Shown here: positions 37,526-45,658 of the stretch, piece after piece
How the letters are laid out: every line of letters begins with the position of its first letter
How positions within the stretch are numbered: the stretch's first letter is position 1
NCBI RefSeq assembly: GCF_004769195.1
Contig: NZ_RQET01000004.1
Span: 124,001 to 188,000 of the forward strand
DNA length: 64,000 bases
Reading direction: 5' to 3'
Source of the DNA: Leptospira fletcheri
GTDB lineage: Bacteria > Spirochaetota > Leptospiria > Leptospirales > Leptospiraceae
The notes under the pieces: generated by a model
What the model was told of the DNA's origin: nothing
Database searches by the model: none
Seen by the model: the letters and a program-made list of their open reading frames with translations, nothing else
Program-made: the position numbers and the translations under genes

Positions 37526-37900
37526 ATGTCCCTCTTAAGATTTCTCCCAGGCCCGAAGTTTTTCCTAACGATCTATCTCATAGCTCTCCTGCCCGCCTTT
37601 ACGGAGAACTTACAGGCCTGCCGCCAGGATTACGACTGCACCGCCGGAGCGATCTGCATCAAACCCCAAAATTCCCAGTACGGAGTTTGTCTGGGAGGAG
37701 ATAGCCCCGGTCGGTCCAACGACGACTATCTAGATCCGGATCCTACGGATCCCTACTTAGGAACAACCTGCAACCAGACCCTCAATTGTACGAGAGGGAA
37801 GATCTGCTTCAAAACGGGAGACAGCGAACTCGGAGCTTGCATCCCCCAAGGTTGGATGAAGCGGAAAGATGTGAAAAATCTCCTAGAAAAGGGGAAATAA
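37526..37900 (+). CDS. Secreted cysteine-rich protein with duplicated motif
   Basis: A 124-residue protein with a signal peptide (FFLTIYLIALLPAFTENLQA). The mature part holds two copies of a four-Cys module: CRQDYDCTAGAICIKPQ...GVC and CNQTLNCTRGKICFKTG...GAC, separated by an acidic Asp/Pro linker (DDYLDPDPTDPYLG). Cys spacing is the same in both copies, so two disulfide-bonded units are likely. The C-terminus is basic (WMKRKDVKNLLEKGK). The modules resemble small extracellular disulfide motifs of Leptospira surface proteins; no named family is claimed. It follows fcpA after a terminator and is probably independent. Confidence 0.65.
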   Translation: MSLLRFLPGPKFFLTIYLIALLPAFTENLQACRQDYDCTAGAICIKPQNSQYGVCLGGDSPGRSNDDYLDPDPTDPYLGTTCNQTLNCTRGKICFKTGDSELGACIPQGWMKRKDVKNLLEKGK

Positions 37901-38005
37901 CTCCGGGCAAATCACCGAAAAATCCCTATCGATTCCGAAATCGGGAGAATAAAGCCGGTCGCAATTTCTAAGATCGGACGATCTATTTTTTTCGATCCGT
38001 TATTC

Positions 38006-38011
38006 TATAAT
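38006..38011 (+). promoter_or_regulatory. Candidate -10 box of the monooxygenase gene
   Basis: A perfect TATAAT lies about 55 bases before the start codon at 38066. The sequence 17 bases upstream is T-rich with only a weak -35 match, so this is a tentative promoter. Confidence 0.35.
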
Positions 38012-38065
38012 CTGCAACTCCGCCGGAACCCGTCGGAGGATCCGTTTATAGGAGAGAAAGAAAAG

Positions 38066-39643
38066 ATGGTAGCTCAAACCTTGGAAAGACCGAGCCAAAG
38101 CCGAACCTCCCAATCCACAAAGATACTAGATGTAGTCATCATCGGTTCCGGATTTGCGGGACTCTGTATGGGAATCCGACTCAAACAAGCAGGCAACCAT
38201 TCCTTCCTGATTTTGGAAAAAGGAAATGGAATCGGAGGAACCTGGAGAGATAACGATTATCCCGGAGCTGCATGCGACGTTCAGTCCCATTTGTACTCGT
38301 ATTCCTTCGCTCCAAAATCGGATTGGTCCCGTTTATTCGGGCCTCAAAAGGAAATATTGAATTATATGAACGACTGCGCCGATAAATTCGGCCTTCGCCC
38401 TCATATCCTTCTGAACCAGGAAGTTGACGGAGCCTTCTTTGACGAAAGGACCGGAACCTGGGAAATCACCGTCGCCGACGGGGAAAAGTTTCGAGCCCGC
38501 GCTCTCGTAGGAGGAACCGGCGGTCTCAGTCGGCCTGCATTGCCCGATATCCCCGGAATCGAAGCCTTTCAAGGGGTGAAATTCCACTCCGCAAGATGGG
38601 ATCACAGCTACGACTTGACCGGTAAGACCGTTGCGGTGATAGGGACCGGAGCCAGCGCCATTCAGATCGTTCCCGCGATCGCCCCTAAAGTGGGTCGATT
38701 GGAACTCTTTCAGAGAACGGCTCCCTGGATCCTTCCTAAACCGGACGCGGCTATCGGCGGAAATGTACGCGGGATTTTCCGTTTTTTACCTCCGCTGCGT
38801 TGGTTGTTTAGAAAAGCGATCTATTGGTTAAACGAATTGGGAGTCATCGCTTTTGCGATCAATCCGAAGCTGATGAAGATCTTCGAAAAATTCGCGAAGG
38901 GTTTCATTGTAAAAAGCGTTAACGACCCTGTGTTACAAACCAAGTTGACCCCGAACTACACGATCGGTTGCAAGAGAATCCTTTTGTCCAACGATTATTA
39001 TCCGGCTTTGAACCGTGAGAACGTGCATCTCGTAACGGAAGGAATCCGAGAAATCAAAAAGGATTCGATCCTGACGAAGGACGGAAAAGAACACAAGGTG
39101 GACGCGATCATATTCGCGACCGGCTTTCAGGCCGCCGAGGCCGTCTCGCCTTTCGAAATCCGAGGCAAAAACGGCCAATTGTTAAGCGACGCATGGAAAG
39201 AAGCCGCCGAAGCTTACTTAGGAACCACCATCGCCGGGTTTCCGAACTTTTTCATGATCGTCGGACCGAACACGGGTTTGGGTCACAGTTCCATGATTCT
39301 AATGATCGAATCCCAAGCTCAATATACGCTGCAGTGCATTCGATCTCTGTTAAAGAAAGATATCAAGTATCTAGATGTGCGTAAAGAGGTTCAGGATAAG
39401 TACAATTCGGAAATCCAAGAAAGGCTCGGCAGGTCCGTTTGGTTGACAGGAGGTTGTGTAAGTTGGTACAATACCAGCTCGGGTAGAAACACCACCTTAT
39501 GGCCGGGTTTTACGTTCGAATTCAAGGCAAAGACCTTCTTCCTAAGGCCGAGCGATTATGAATTCGTCCGGATGGACGGAAAAGAAGAAAAGATCAGCCT
39601 AGGTTCCCGCGTATCCATGGCACTAAACGCAGCCTTGGGTTGA
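38066..39643 (+). CDS. Flavin monooxygenase of the Baeyer-Villiger type
   Basis: A 525-residue FAD/NADPH enzyme. FAD motif VIIGSGFAGLCMGIRLK near residue 26, the GTWRDNDYPGAACDV segment, the Baeyer-Villiger fingerprint FQGVKFHSARWD (FxGxxxHxxxW/D) near 170, and the NADPH motif VIGTGASAIQIVP near 193. These enzymes insert oxygen next to ketones or oxidise heteroatoms; the substrate here is unknown. A GGAGAG box precedes the ATG. The gene stands alone, convergent with tlyA. Confidence 0.85.
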   Translation: MVAQTLERPSQSRTSQSTKILDVVIIGSGFAGLCMGIRLKQAGNHSFLILEKGNGIGGTWRDNDYPGAACDVQSHLYSYSFAPKSDWSRLFGPQKEILNYMNDCADKFGLRPHILLNQEVDGAFFDERTGTWEITVADGEKFRARALVGGTGGLSRPALPDIPGIEAFQGVKFHSARWDHSYDLTGKTVAVIGTGASAIQIVPAIAPKVGRLELFQRTAPWILPKPDAAIGGNVRGIFRFLPPLRWLFRKAIYWLNELGVIAFAINPKLMKIFEKFAKGFIVKSVNDPVLQTKLTPNYTIGCKRILLSNDYYPALNRENVHLVTEGIREIKKDSILTKDGKEHKVDAIIFATGFQAAEAVSPFEIRGKNGQLLSDAWKEAAEAYLGTTIAGFPNFFMIVGPNTGLGHSSMILMIESQAQYTLQCIRSLLKKDIKYLDVRKEVQDKYNSEIQERLGRSVWLTGGCVSWYNTSSGRNTTLWPGFTFEFKAKTFFLRPSDYEFVRMDGKEEKISLGSRVSMALNAALG

Positions 39644-40426
39644 TCACAACATCCAATACACTAGAATCTCCCGATTACCGTCTCTCCCGGTAATCGGAGA
39701 TTCCACAAGGCCGCGGACCTTCGCTTTCAGTTCCGAACGCAAAAAACGGGCAAAGGAGCGGATTGCTCGCCAACGGATCCGCGGATCCTTCAATACTCCC
39801 TTGAATAGTTCCGACTTGGAAACTTCGAACTGAGGTTTAAATAGACTGATGCCGGTCCAGGTCACCTCCGGATTTTCAGATTTTAATCTCTGAACAATGG
39901 GAAGCACGGAACGTAAGGAGATAAAACTCAAATCCATCGTTAAGAGAATCTCTCCGGGAAAAGAATCCGGTGAGCGGTTCTTCCAAAGTTCGGTCAGCAG
40001 ATTCCAATCCGTATCACGTATGTGAAATCGATCCTGTACGGTTACGCGAGGATCGTTCGCGATTCGGGAGGCCATTTGTCCGTAACCGACATCGAAGGAA
40101 AAAACCGCAAAAGCCCCTTTTTCCAAAAGGACTTGAGTAAATCCGCCCGTCGAAGCTCCCCAATCTATACAAAGTTTGCCCTCCGCGGAAACTTCGAATT
40201 TCCGAAACGCCTCCAGGAGTTTATAGGCGCCTCTACTCACGTATTCGGGTATGGCTTCTCGAATTCTGATTTCGGCCGAATCCGAAACGGCAACGCCGAC
40301 CTTATCCACCACTCGATCGTCCACTAAAACCGATCCGGAAAGAATTAAACTCCGGGCACGAGCGAGGTCCGAAGCCAGGCCCTTTTCCAGGACCAATCGG
40401 TCCAGTCTAGTTTTTCCTCGAGCCAA
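39644..40426 (-). CDS. tlyA: TlyA-family rRNA methyltransferase / hemolysin A
   Basis: A 260-residue protein with an N-terminal S4 RNA-binding domain ([23 protein letters not shown]) and an FtsJ-like Rossmann methyltransferase. The SAM site is [20 protein letters not shown], and the catalytic K-D-K-E-type residues fall in the usual places ([27 protein letters not shown]). TlyA proteins 2'-O-methylate rRNA and have been called hemolysins. I start at a TTG (40426), giving [11 protein letters not shown], because the longer frame only overlaps the polyprenyl synthase. The overlap with that upstream gene is 20 bases. Confidence 0.82.
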   Translation of the reverse strand: MARGKTRLDRLVLEKGLASDLARARSLILSGSVLVDDRVVDKVGVAVSDSAEIRIREAIPEYVSRGAYKLLEAFRKFEVSAEGKLCIDWGASTGGFTQVLLEKGAFAVFSFDVGYGQMASRIANDPRVTVQDRFHIRDTDWNLLTELWKNRSPDSFPGEILLTMDLSFISLRSVLPIVQRLKSENPEVTWTGISLFKPQFEVSKSELFKGVLKDPRIRWRAIRSFARFLRSELKAKVRGLVESPITGRDGNREILVYWML

Positions 40427-41357
40427 GGGATCCCGGTAATCTTCGAAAGAAATCGGTAAAACGGATCCCCGACTCGGGAGAAGAGAGAGAAGAATCCAAA
40501 TTTTTTCCCAATTCTTCCAGTTCCCGCGCAAGTGAAGATACCATCTTCTTGCATTCGTCTAATCCGTATAGAAAGGGATATGTGATTTTTCCCGAGCGGG
40601 AATCCTTTCCCGGAGTTTTTCCCAAATCCTCTCGGGATCCTTCCACGTCCAAAATATCGTCGGTGATCTGAAACAATAAGCCCAGCTTAATTCCATAGTC
40701 CGAAAAAAGCGCCGCCCGGGATTGATGATCTGGCCGCAAGCGGTTCCCAAGAAGAAGAGAAGCTCGAATCAGGGCGCCGGTTTTCAAACGATGAGTCATC
40801 GCCAATAGCTCCTGCTTGGTTCCATGCAAAGAATCGGGATTTCTCTCCAACGCTAAATCCAATACCTGCCCGGAGACCATACCCGGTCCTCCTCCGCCTT
40901 GGTGCAGAATACGGACCAAATCCCGGTGTAAAAAAGGATCCGTTTCCTGGCCTTTGGCATGGGTCAACCACTCGAAGGCATACCCTTGCAATGCGTCTCC
41001 CGCTAGAATCGCCGTAGCTTCGGAATACTTTTTATGCAGCGTGGGATTTCCCCGACGAAAATCATCATCGTCCATACTAGGAAGGTCGTCGTGGATCAGA
41101 CTATAAGTGTGCAAAAATTCCAAAGAGGAACCGACGGCAAGGGAATCCTTGGTCATCGAGCCGAACGCGGCGATTGCCAGAATCGGACGAAGTCGTTTGC
41201 CTCCGGCTTTTAAGCTGTATTCCATGGCTTCGGCGAGTTCGGACGCCGATTCTTTCTGGAATCGAGGAAAGACTTCCGTTTCTAAATAAGATTCGAAATC
41301 CTTCTTCGCTTCGGAAAGTAGGGCGATAAAGGAAGAATCTGCTCCGCCGGTTTCCAA
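40407..41357 (-). CDS. ispA: Polyprenyl diphosphate synthase (farnesyl/geranylgeranyl type)
   Basis: Condenses isopentenyl diphosphate with allylic diphosphates. The 316-residue product has both aspartate-rich motifs ([17 protein letters not shown] near residue 97, and [12 protein letters not shown] near 230), plus GGKRLRPIL and [11 protein letters not shown]. The six residues before the first motif ([13 protein letters not shown]) are typical of short-chain synthases, so FPP or GGPP is the likely product. Translation likely starts at TTG 41357, seven bases after the stop of the quinone-reductase-like gene, using an AGGA box. tlyA overlaps its 3' end. Confidence 0.88.
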   Translation of the reverse strand: METGGADSSFIALLSEAKKDFESYLETEVFPRFQKESASELAEAMEYSLKAGGKRLRPILAIAAFGSMTKDSLAVGSSLEFLHTYSLIHDDLPSMDDDDFRRGNPTLHKKYSEATAILAGDALQGYAFEWLTHAKGQETDPFLHRDLVRILHQGGGGPGMVSGQVLDLALERNPDSLHGTKQELLAMTHRLKTGALIRASLLLGNRLRPDHQSRAALFSDYGIKLGLLFQITDDILDVEGSREDLGKTPGKDSRSGKITYPFLYGLDECKKMVSSLARELEELGKNLDSSLSSPESGIRFTDFFRRLPGSLGSRKN

Positions 41358-41363
41358 AGCGTC

Positions 41364-42392
41364 CTACCTTTTTACACCCGAACTAACAACAATCTTACCG
41401 ACGCTATTTCCCGTTTGAAAATATTTCACCGCGTCCTGCAGATCCACGAAGGGATATGTCGCTCCTATATGCGGTGCCGGCAGATTCATTTTTAATAGAT
41501 TTCTAATATAGGAAGATATTTCCTCCACACGATCATACAACCAAATGAGGTTAAACCCTAGTACGCCCTTGTTCGCAGAAATCATTTCCATCGGATCTAC
41601 CTTGGGCCTATTTAAATATCGCCATGCCAACGATAGCCAATTGACTTTATCGCCCTGACTCATAAAGGAAGCAGATCCGTAGACCACCAACCTTCCCATG
41701 GGAGCCAAGGCACGATAGCTATCCGCAAAGATCTTTCCCCCGATGCATTCCAAAACCAGATTCAATTCTCTTCCACCCAATGCGGTCTTTAGTTCCTGCG
41801 CAAACCTTCCGGAACGGATGATCCAAGCGTCGTATCCTTCTTTTTCCAGGAGAGAAATTTTGGAAGGGTTTCCGACCGTTCCTAACGTATAGGCGCCCAT
41901 TCTCTTCGCGATTCGGTTCGCGTAAATTCCCACGCCGCCTGCGGCGCTATGGATCAGAACCGTCTGACCTTTCCGAAGGTTTCCCAAAGGAGCCAGAGCA
42001 TAGTAGGCCGTCAACGCCTGGACCAAAAAACCGGCGCCTTCCTCATAGGACCATTTCGGAGGCAGTTTGTAAACATAGCGTTGGTCGATATTCAGATGAT
42101 CCGCATAAGCCCCGAAGCGGGTCACACCCATCACTCGATCGTTTTTACGAAAATGTCTTACTTTTTTTCCTAGGGCTACGATCTTTCCCGAATATTCCAA
42201 ACCTGGAATGAAGGAACCTTTCGGTGTCGCGCTATAGAGACCCTGGATGGCGAAAATATCCGCAAAATTCAAGCCGATAGCGTGAACCTGAACGGTGACT
42301 TCGAATTCTCCAGGTTCGGAGAGTTCCTCTTCCTTTCTTTCCAACGAATCCAGCGAGCCTTTCGTATCGACTCTGTAAACGGTGCGAATCAT
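41364..42392 (-). CDS. Zinc-independent MDR oxidoreductase (quinone-reductase-like)
   Basis: A 342-residue medium-chain dehydrogenase without the zinc-ligand Cys/His pattern. It has an N-terminal GroES-like domain ([36 protein letters not shown] [11 protein letters not shown]) and an NADPH fold with [17 protein letters not shown] near residue 150. The long C-terminal segment ([18 protein letters not shown]...) fits the VAT-1-like subgroup. It heads the ispA-tlyA run with only a seven-base gap to ispA. The substrate is not known. Confidence 0.78.
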   Translation of the reverse strand: MIRTVYRVDTKGSLDSLERKEEELSEPGEFEVTVQVHAIGLNFADIFAIQGLYSATPKGSFIPGLEYSGKIVALGKKVRHFRKNDRVMGVTRFGAYADHLNIDQRYVYKLPPKWSYEEGAGFLVQALTAYYALAPLGNLRKGQTVLIHSAAGGVGIYANRIAKRMGAYTLGTVGNPSKISLLEKEGYDAWIIRSGRFAQELKTALGGRELNLVLECIGGKIFADSYRALAPMGRLVVYGSASFMSQGDKVNWLSLAWRYLNRPKVDPMEMISANKGVLGFNLIWLYDRVEEISSYIRNLLKMNLPAPHIGATYPFVDLQDAVKYFQTGNSVGKIVVSSGVKR

Positions 42393-42530
42393 GGGGGCAT
42401 TCTGTTTTGCATTTTGATATTCTTAAAGGAAAAAATCGGATCGGATCGATTTCTTTCTTTTACCGAAAACGCCCCGGAAAACAGGAGAAAATCCCTGCGA
42501 TCCGGAGCTCGCCCTTTGGAGATGGAAACC

Positions 42531-43322
42531 TTATAGGGAAGGAAAGATTTCCTTCAAAAAATTCTTCAACTCTATCCAGGAGCGTAAGTCCGCCTTTTCG
42601 TTATAAGCGGCTCCTTTAGAATTGTCGTTTCCGGCTTCCTTGATCGTAAAAGAATGTACCGCTCCGCCGTAGGAAATGAATTGCCAATCAATCTTGGCCT
42701 TTCTCATCTCCTCTTGGAAAGCTGCAACCTCTTCGGGTTTTACGAAAGGATCATCCGCACCGTGTAAAGCCAAAACTTTTCCTCGAATGGCAACGGACTC
42801 TTCCGGTTTCGGAGTCGATAATCCACCGTGAAAACTGATCGTTCCTTTAAGTGGAGCTCCGCTCCTAGCGAGTTCCAAAGCCGCCGTACCTCCGAAGCAA
42901 TAACCTAGAATTGCCAAGTTTTCCGGATCCACTTGTGGTCTGCTTTTGAGGGCGTCGAGTGCGGCTTGAGTCCTGTCTCGAAGCAGCTTCCGATCTCCGC
43001 CCTGCCGAAAACTTCCGGCGATTTTTGCCGCTTCTTCATTCGATTTAGGCCGGACCCCTTTACCGTAAATGTCTGCCGCGAAGGCAACATATCCTAGGGA
43101 AGCTAGCTGCTTAGCTCTTGCCTTGGTGTTTTCACCTAGCCCGAACCAATCATGTACCAATACGATTCCGGGAGCTTTCTTTTCCTTGCCTTCCGGATAA
43201 GCCAAGAAGCCTTCCAGAACGGTATCTCCTTGTTTGTATTCCACGATTTCGGTTTTTACCTTAGCGGAAATCGAAGACGCTGACAGGATCAACGCCGCAA
43301 TGCCTGTTAGAACTTTTTTCAT
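42531..43322 (-). CDS. Exported dienelactone hydrolase-family protein
   Basis: A 263-residue alpha/beta hydrolase with a signal peptide (KKVLTGIAALILSASSISA). The nucleophile is Cys in ILGYCFGGTAAL near residue 145; Asp in LHGADDPFV and His in GAVHSFT complete the triad. HDWFGLGE supplies the usual oxyanion segment. This is the dienelactone hydrolase pattern, but the periplasmic location and lack of an aromatic catabolic cluster mean the true substrate is open. It stands between the MDR gene and the RlmL-like gene on the same strand. Confidence 0.82.
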   Translation of the reverse strand: MKKVLTGIAALILSASSISAKVKTEIVEYKQGDTVLEGFLAYPEGKEKKAPGIVLVHDWFGLGENTKARAKQLASLGYVAFAADIYGKGVRPKSNEEAAKIAGSFRQGGDRKLLRDRTQAALDALKSRPQVDPENLAILGYCFGGTAALELARSGAPLKGTISFHGGLSTPKPEESVAIRGKVLALHGADDPFVKPEEVAAFQEEMRKAKIDWQFISYGGAVHSFTIKEAGNDNSKGAAYNEKADLRSWIELKNFLKEIFPSL

Positions 43323-43460
43323 ACGTGAGGACTTCCTCGGGATCTCTCCCTATTTCAGATAAAGGATAGACGATCTTACAAAAAAATTGTCAGCGAAAAA
43401 TTGAAGTCTCCAAAAAATATTTAAGAAGGTTAACTAATCGCTGCGATGAGAAGTATAAGC

Positions 43461-44693
43461 TCAAAAATAGACGACCCGCAGATCGATGCCTCCATGAGTT
43501 ACATGAACGGTTTTCGTCTCCGTTCCGCTCGCTCGAACAAAGGAAGACCAGGCGGCCTCCTCCGGACAAAGTAAAAATCCGGCAATTTCGGCAGGGAGTT
43601 TTCTCCATTCTTTTAGAACCTCCGCCAAACGCCGGTAGGGATCGAAAACGTTTTCTTGTCGGATCCTCAATCCATATGGAGGATTTAATGGCATCCAGAT
43701 CTTGGCAGGTTTTCCTAAGGAGATCCAAATTTCGTGTGGAGAAAGGGAAAAAAAATCTTTTTCACTGGAGACCAAGGCAAGGGGTCGAAGATCGGACCTT
43801 TGCTTCTCCAAAAATTCCTGAAATCGGCCCCCTCTTTCTCGCAAATACGAAGCGGCATCCGCTTCTTTTTCGTTCCACCAAAGAATGGCGGTCTTATTGA
43901 TCGCCATTTCCGAAATCTTTCGTTTTAAGAAGTCCCAAGTGGTCCTCGGGAATTCCTCTAAATCTTCGAAAACATAGGACCTATCATAGTGTGGAAATCC
44001 TATTCCGAAAATATGAAAAGCGGATTCCCAAAGGAAAGTACCCGAACCGGCAAACGGCACCAGAACCGCGTCAGGATCCGGAAGAATTTTCTTCAATTCG
44101 CTTAACAAAAAGCGAGCCATATCTTCCCGCACCGGGGCGGATTTAGAAAGAGGGGCAAAGCCGCCGTGTTTAAAGAGGGGGTCGCCTGCTAAACTTAAGG
44201 AAAGAATTAAATCCTCCCCTACGCAGAGAGCGTTCAGTTCCGTAAAATTACCCGTCGTGGAATCGCTTGGGGATTCTCCGTACGCTTCCTCCCAAAGGAC
44301 TTGGAGATCCTCTCGGCTCGCAATAGCTCGACCTCGACTTTGTGGGTGAAATCGAATTTGCCAACCATCCGGAAGTAAAGAGGCCTTGCGCAAAGATTCC
44401 TGCAATCCCGAAAAGTTAAAATCTTCCGACAAATAAAACTTTCCTAGATTTATACGAAAATCGCGCACCCAAGGGAATCTCGCCAGAATTTCCAAGGCCT
44501 GGCGAAAATTCGCTTTTTCTAATATGAATTTTTCCGGAAAGACGTTCACTTTCGGAAAATTAGTTCTAGGTAAATACGGAGAAGAAATAGCCGACTCCAG
44601 TTCCATTTGCGTTTCCTTAGCGCTGCCGGGAGGCAGCAGAAACTCCCATCTCTGGAGCCTTCCTGGTTTCCATTTGGAAAAAACCCAATCCAT
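43461..44693 (-). CDS. RlmL/RlmK-like nucleic acid methyltransferase
   Basis: A 410-residue protein resembling the UPF0020 family that methylates guanine N2 in 23S rRNA (RlmL N-terminal half). The N-terminal 130 residues would be the ferredoxin/THUMP-like RNA-binding part. LSLAGDPLFKHGGFAPLS matches the family's SGDSLHKRGY segment, LVPFAGSGTFLWESA is the SAM motif, and LNPPYGLRI is the NPPY catalytic motif. It lies between the dienelactone hydrolase-like and GlcG-like genes. A DNA or tRNA target cannot be excluded. Confidence 0.7.
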   Translation of the reverse strand: MDWVFSKWKPGRLQRWEFLLPPGSAKETQMELESAISSPYLPRTNFPKVNVFPEKFILEKANFRQALEILARFPWVRDFRINLGKFYLSEDFNFSGLQESLRKASLLPDGWQIRFHPQSRGRAIASREDLQVLWEEAYGESPSDSTTGNFTELNALCVGEDLILSLSLAGDPLFKHGGFAPLSKSAPVREDMARFLLSELKKILPDPDAVLVPFAGSGTFLWESAFHIFGIGFPHYDRSYVFEDLEEFPRTTWDFLKRKISEMAINKTAILWWNEKEADAASYLRERGGRFQEFLEKQRSDLRPLALVSSEKDFFSLSPHEIWISLGKPAKIWMPLNPPYGLRIRQENVFDPYRRLAEVLKEWRKLPAEIAGFLLCPEEAAWSSFVRASGTETKTVHVTHGGIDLRVVYF

Positions 44694-44769
44694 ATGGGAA
44701 CTTTCCTTTCCCCCCGTAGAAGCAAAAGGAAAAAGTCGGTTACCGACTTTCCCAATCGAAAATGTTTTT

Positions 44770-45291
44770 CTATTGTTTTAAGGCGGCTGTCCCCGCTCTC
44801 GCAACTTGTCCGTCCTGAACGGATTGTGCGCCGGAAACGCCGATCGCTCCGATGATTTTCCCGTCCAGTAGGATCAATTCGCCTCCTTCCAGAGGGGCGA
44901 TTCCCTGGATCGCAAGTAGTCTCAAACCGATTCCTCCCGCTGCGATCGCCTCTTCCAGACTTTTACTAGGTCGTTTAAAGTTATTGGCTGTGACCGCTTT
45001 CAATCTTGCGATTTCTATGGAACCGATCTGAGTACCATCCAATCTCTCGAACAATACCAAATTGCCGCCAGTATCCACGATCGCAATCGCCATAAGCCAG
45101 TTATTTTTTCTGGCTTCGGCCTGCGCGGCTGAAATCACCTTTCTAGCCTGCTCCAAATTAATGGGCGAACCGTACATCAACGGTTGCTGTGTCTGAGATT
45201 CCAACGAACTTATAATTCCGAAGAAAAGTAGGCCGGAAGACAGCAAAATCGCCGGAACTGCTTTCGAAACAAGATTCTCTTTTTTGGTCAT
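44770..45291 (-). CDS. GlcG/HbpS-family protein, membrane-anchored or exported
   Basis: A 173-residue protein. The N-terminal segment (VPAILLSSGLLFFGIISSLES) is a signal or anchor, and the rest is a GlcG/HbpS domain (PF03928): INLEQARKVISAAQAEARKNN, MAIAIVDTGGNLVLFERLDG, and IGAIGVSGAQSVQDGQVARAG. HbpS proteins of actinomycetes bind haem and report redox stress; others have unknown roles. An AGGAGA box precedes the ATG. A nested dyad occupies the region immediately upstream, suggesting control at promoter or mRNA level. Confidence 0.78.
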   Translation of the reverse strand: MTKKENLVSKAVPAILLSSGLLFFGIISSLESQTQQPLMYGSPINLEQARKVISAAQAEARKNNWLMAIAIVDTGGNLVLFERLDGTQIGSIEIARLKAVTANNFKRPSKSLEEAIAAGGIGLRLLAIQGIAPLEGGELILLDGKIIGAIGVSGAQSVQDGQVARAGTAALKQ

Positions 45292-45304
45292 AGTGTTCTC
45301 CTGT

Positions 45305-45342
45305 CGATGACTTCGATTATCGACAGGCGATAACAGTCATCG
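45305..45342. promoter_or_regulatory. Nested dyad directly upstream of the GlcG/HbpS-like gene
   Basis: An outer inverted repeat CGATGACT (45305-45312) / AGTCATCG (45335-45342) encloses an inner one TTATCG (45317-45322) / CGATAA (45328-45333). It ends about two bases from the ribosome site of the minus-strand gene starting at 45291. It could be an operator or a 5'-UTR hairpin affecting ribosome access. Confidence 0.5.
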
Positions 45343-45658
45343 GTTTTGATTTGGGTGCCTTACCGTATTGATAAAGGAAACGGTAAAAAATGTGAGGTGG
45401 GAAGAAATTCATCCCGTGTGGAAGAATTTCCTAAAATGGACCCGAGCGAAAGTCTCCGTCGAGCTTTTTCATGATAGAGAGAGAATCGATAAGGTCAAAT
45501 CAATTTTGTGAGGATTGAGGCCCCACCCTGCTCTGGGTGGGGGCCGGTGCGGTGGTACCCCCGAAGCGGCAACTCCAATGCGCATAACACAATTTCGCGA
45601 AAAAAGGAAATCTTTTTTTGCTTCGATCCTTGTTGGAACTCCTACAAGGAATCCGAAA
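45343..45658. other. Intergenic region with hairpins, possible dispersed repeat
   Basis: Two dyads stand out. One is GC-rich: GGCCCCACCC (45519-45528) and GGGTGGGGGCC (45535-45545), with a one-base bulge. The other is TCCTTGT.GGA / TCC.ACAAGGA (45627-45650, one mismatch). A TTACCGT...ACGGTAA repeat is at 45360-45386. The GC-rich part differs in composition from its surroundings. No credible gene or IS end is visible. Confidence 0.4.
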
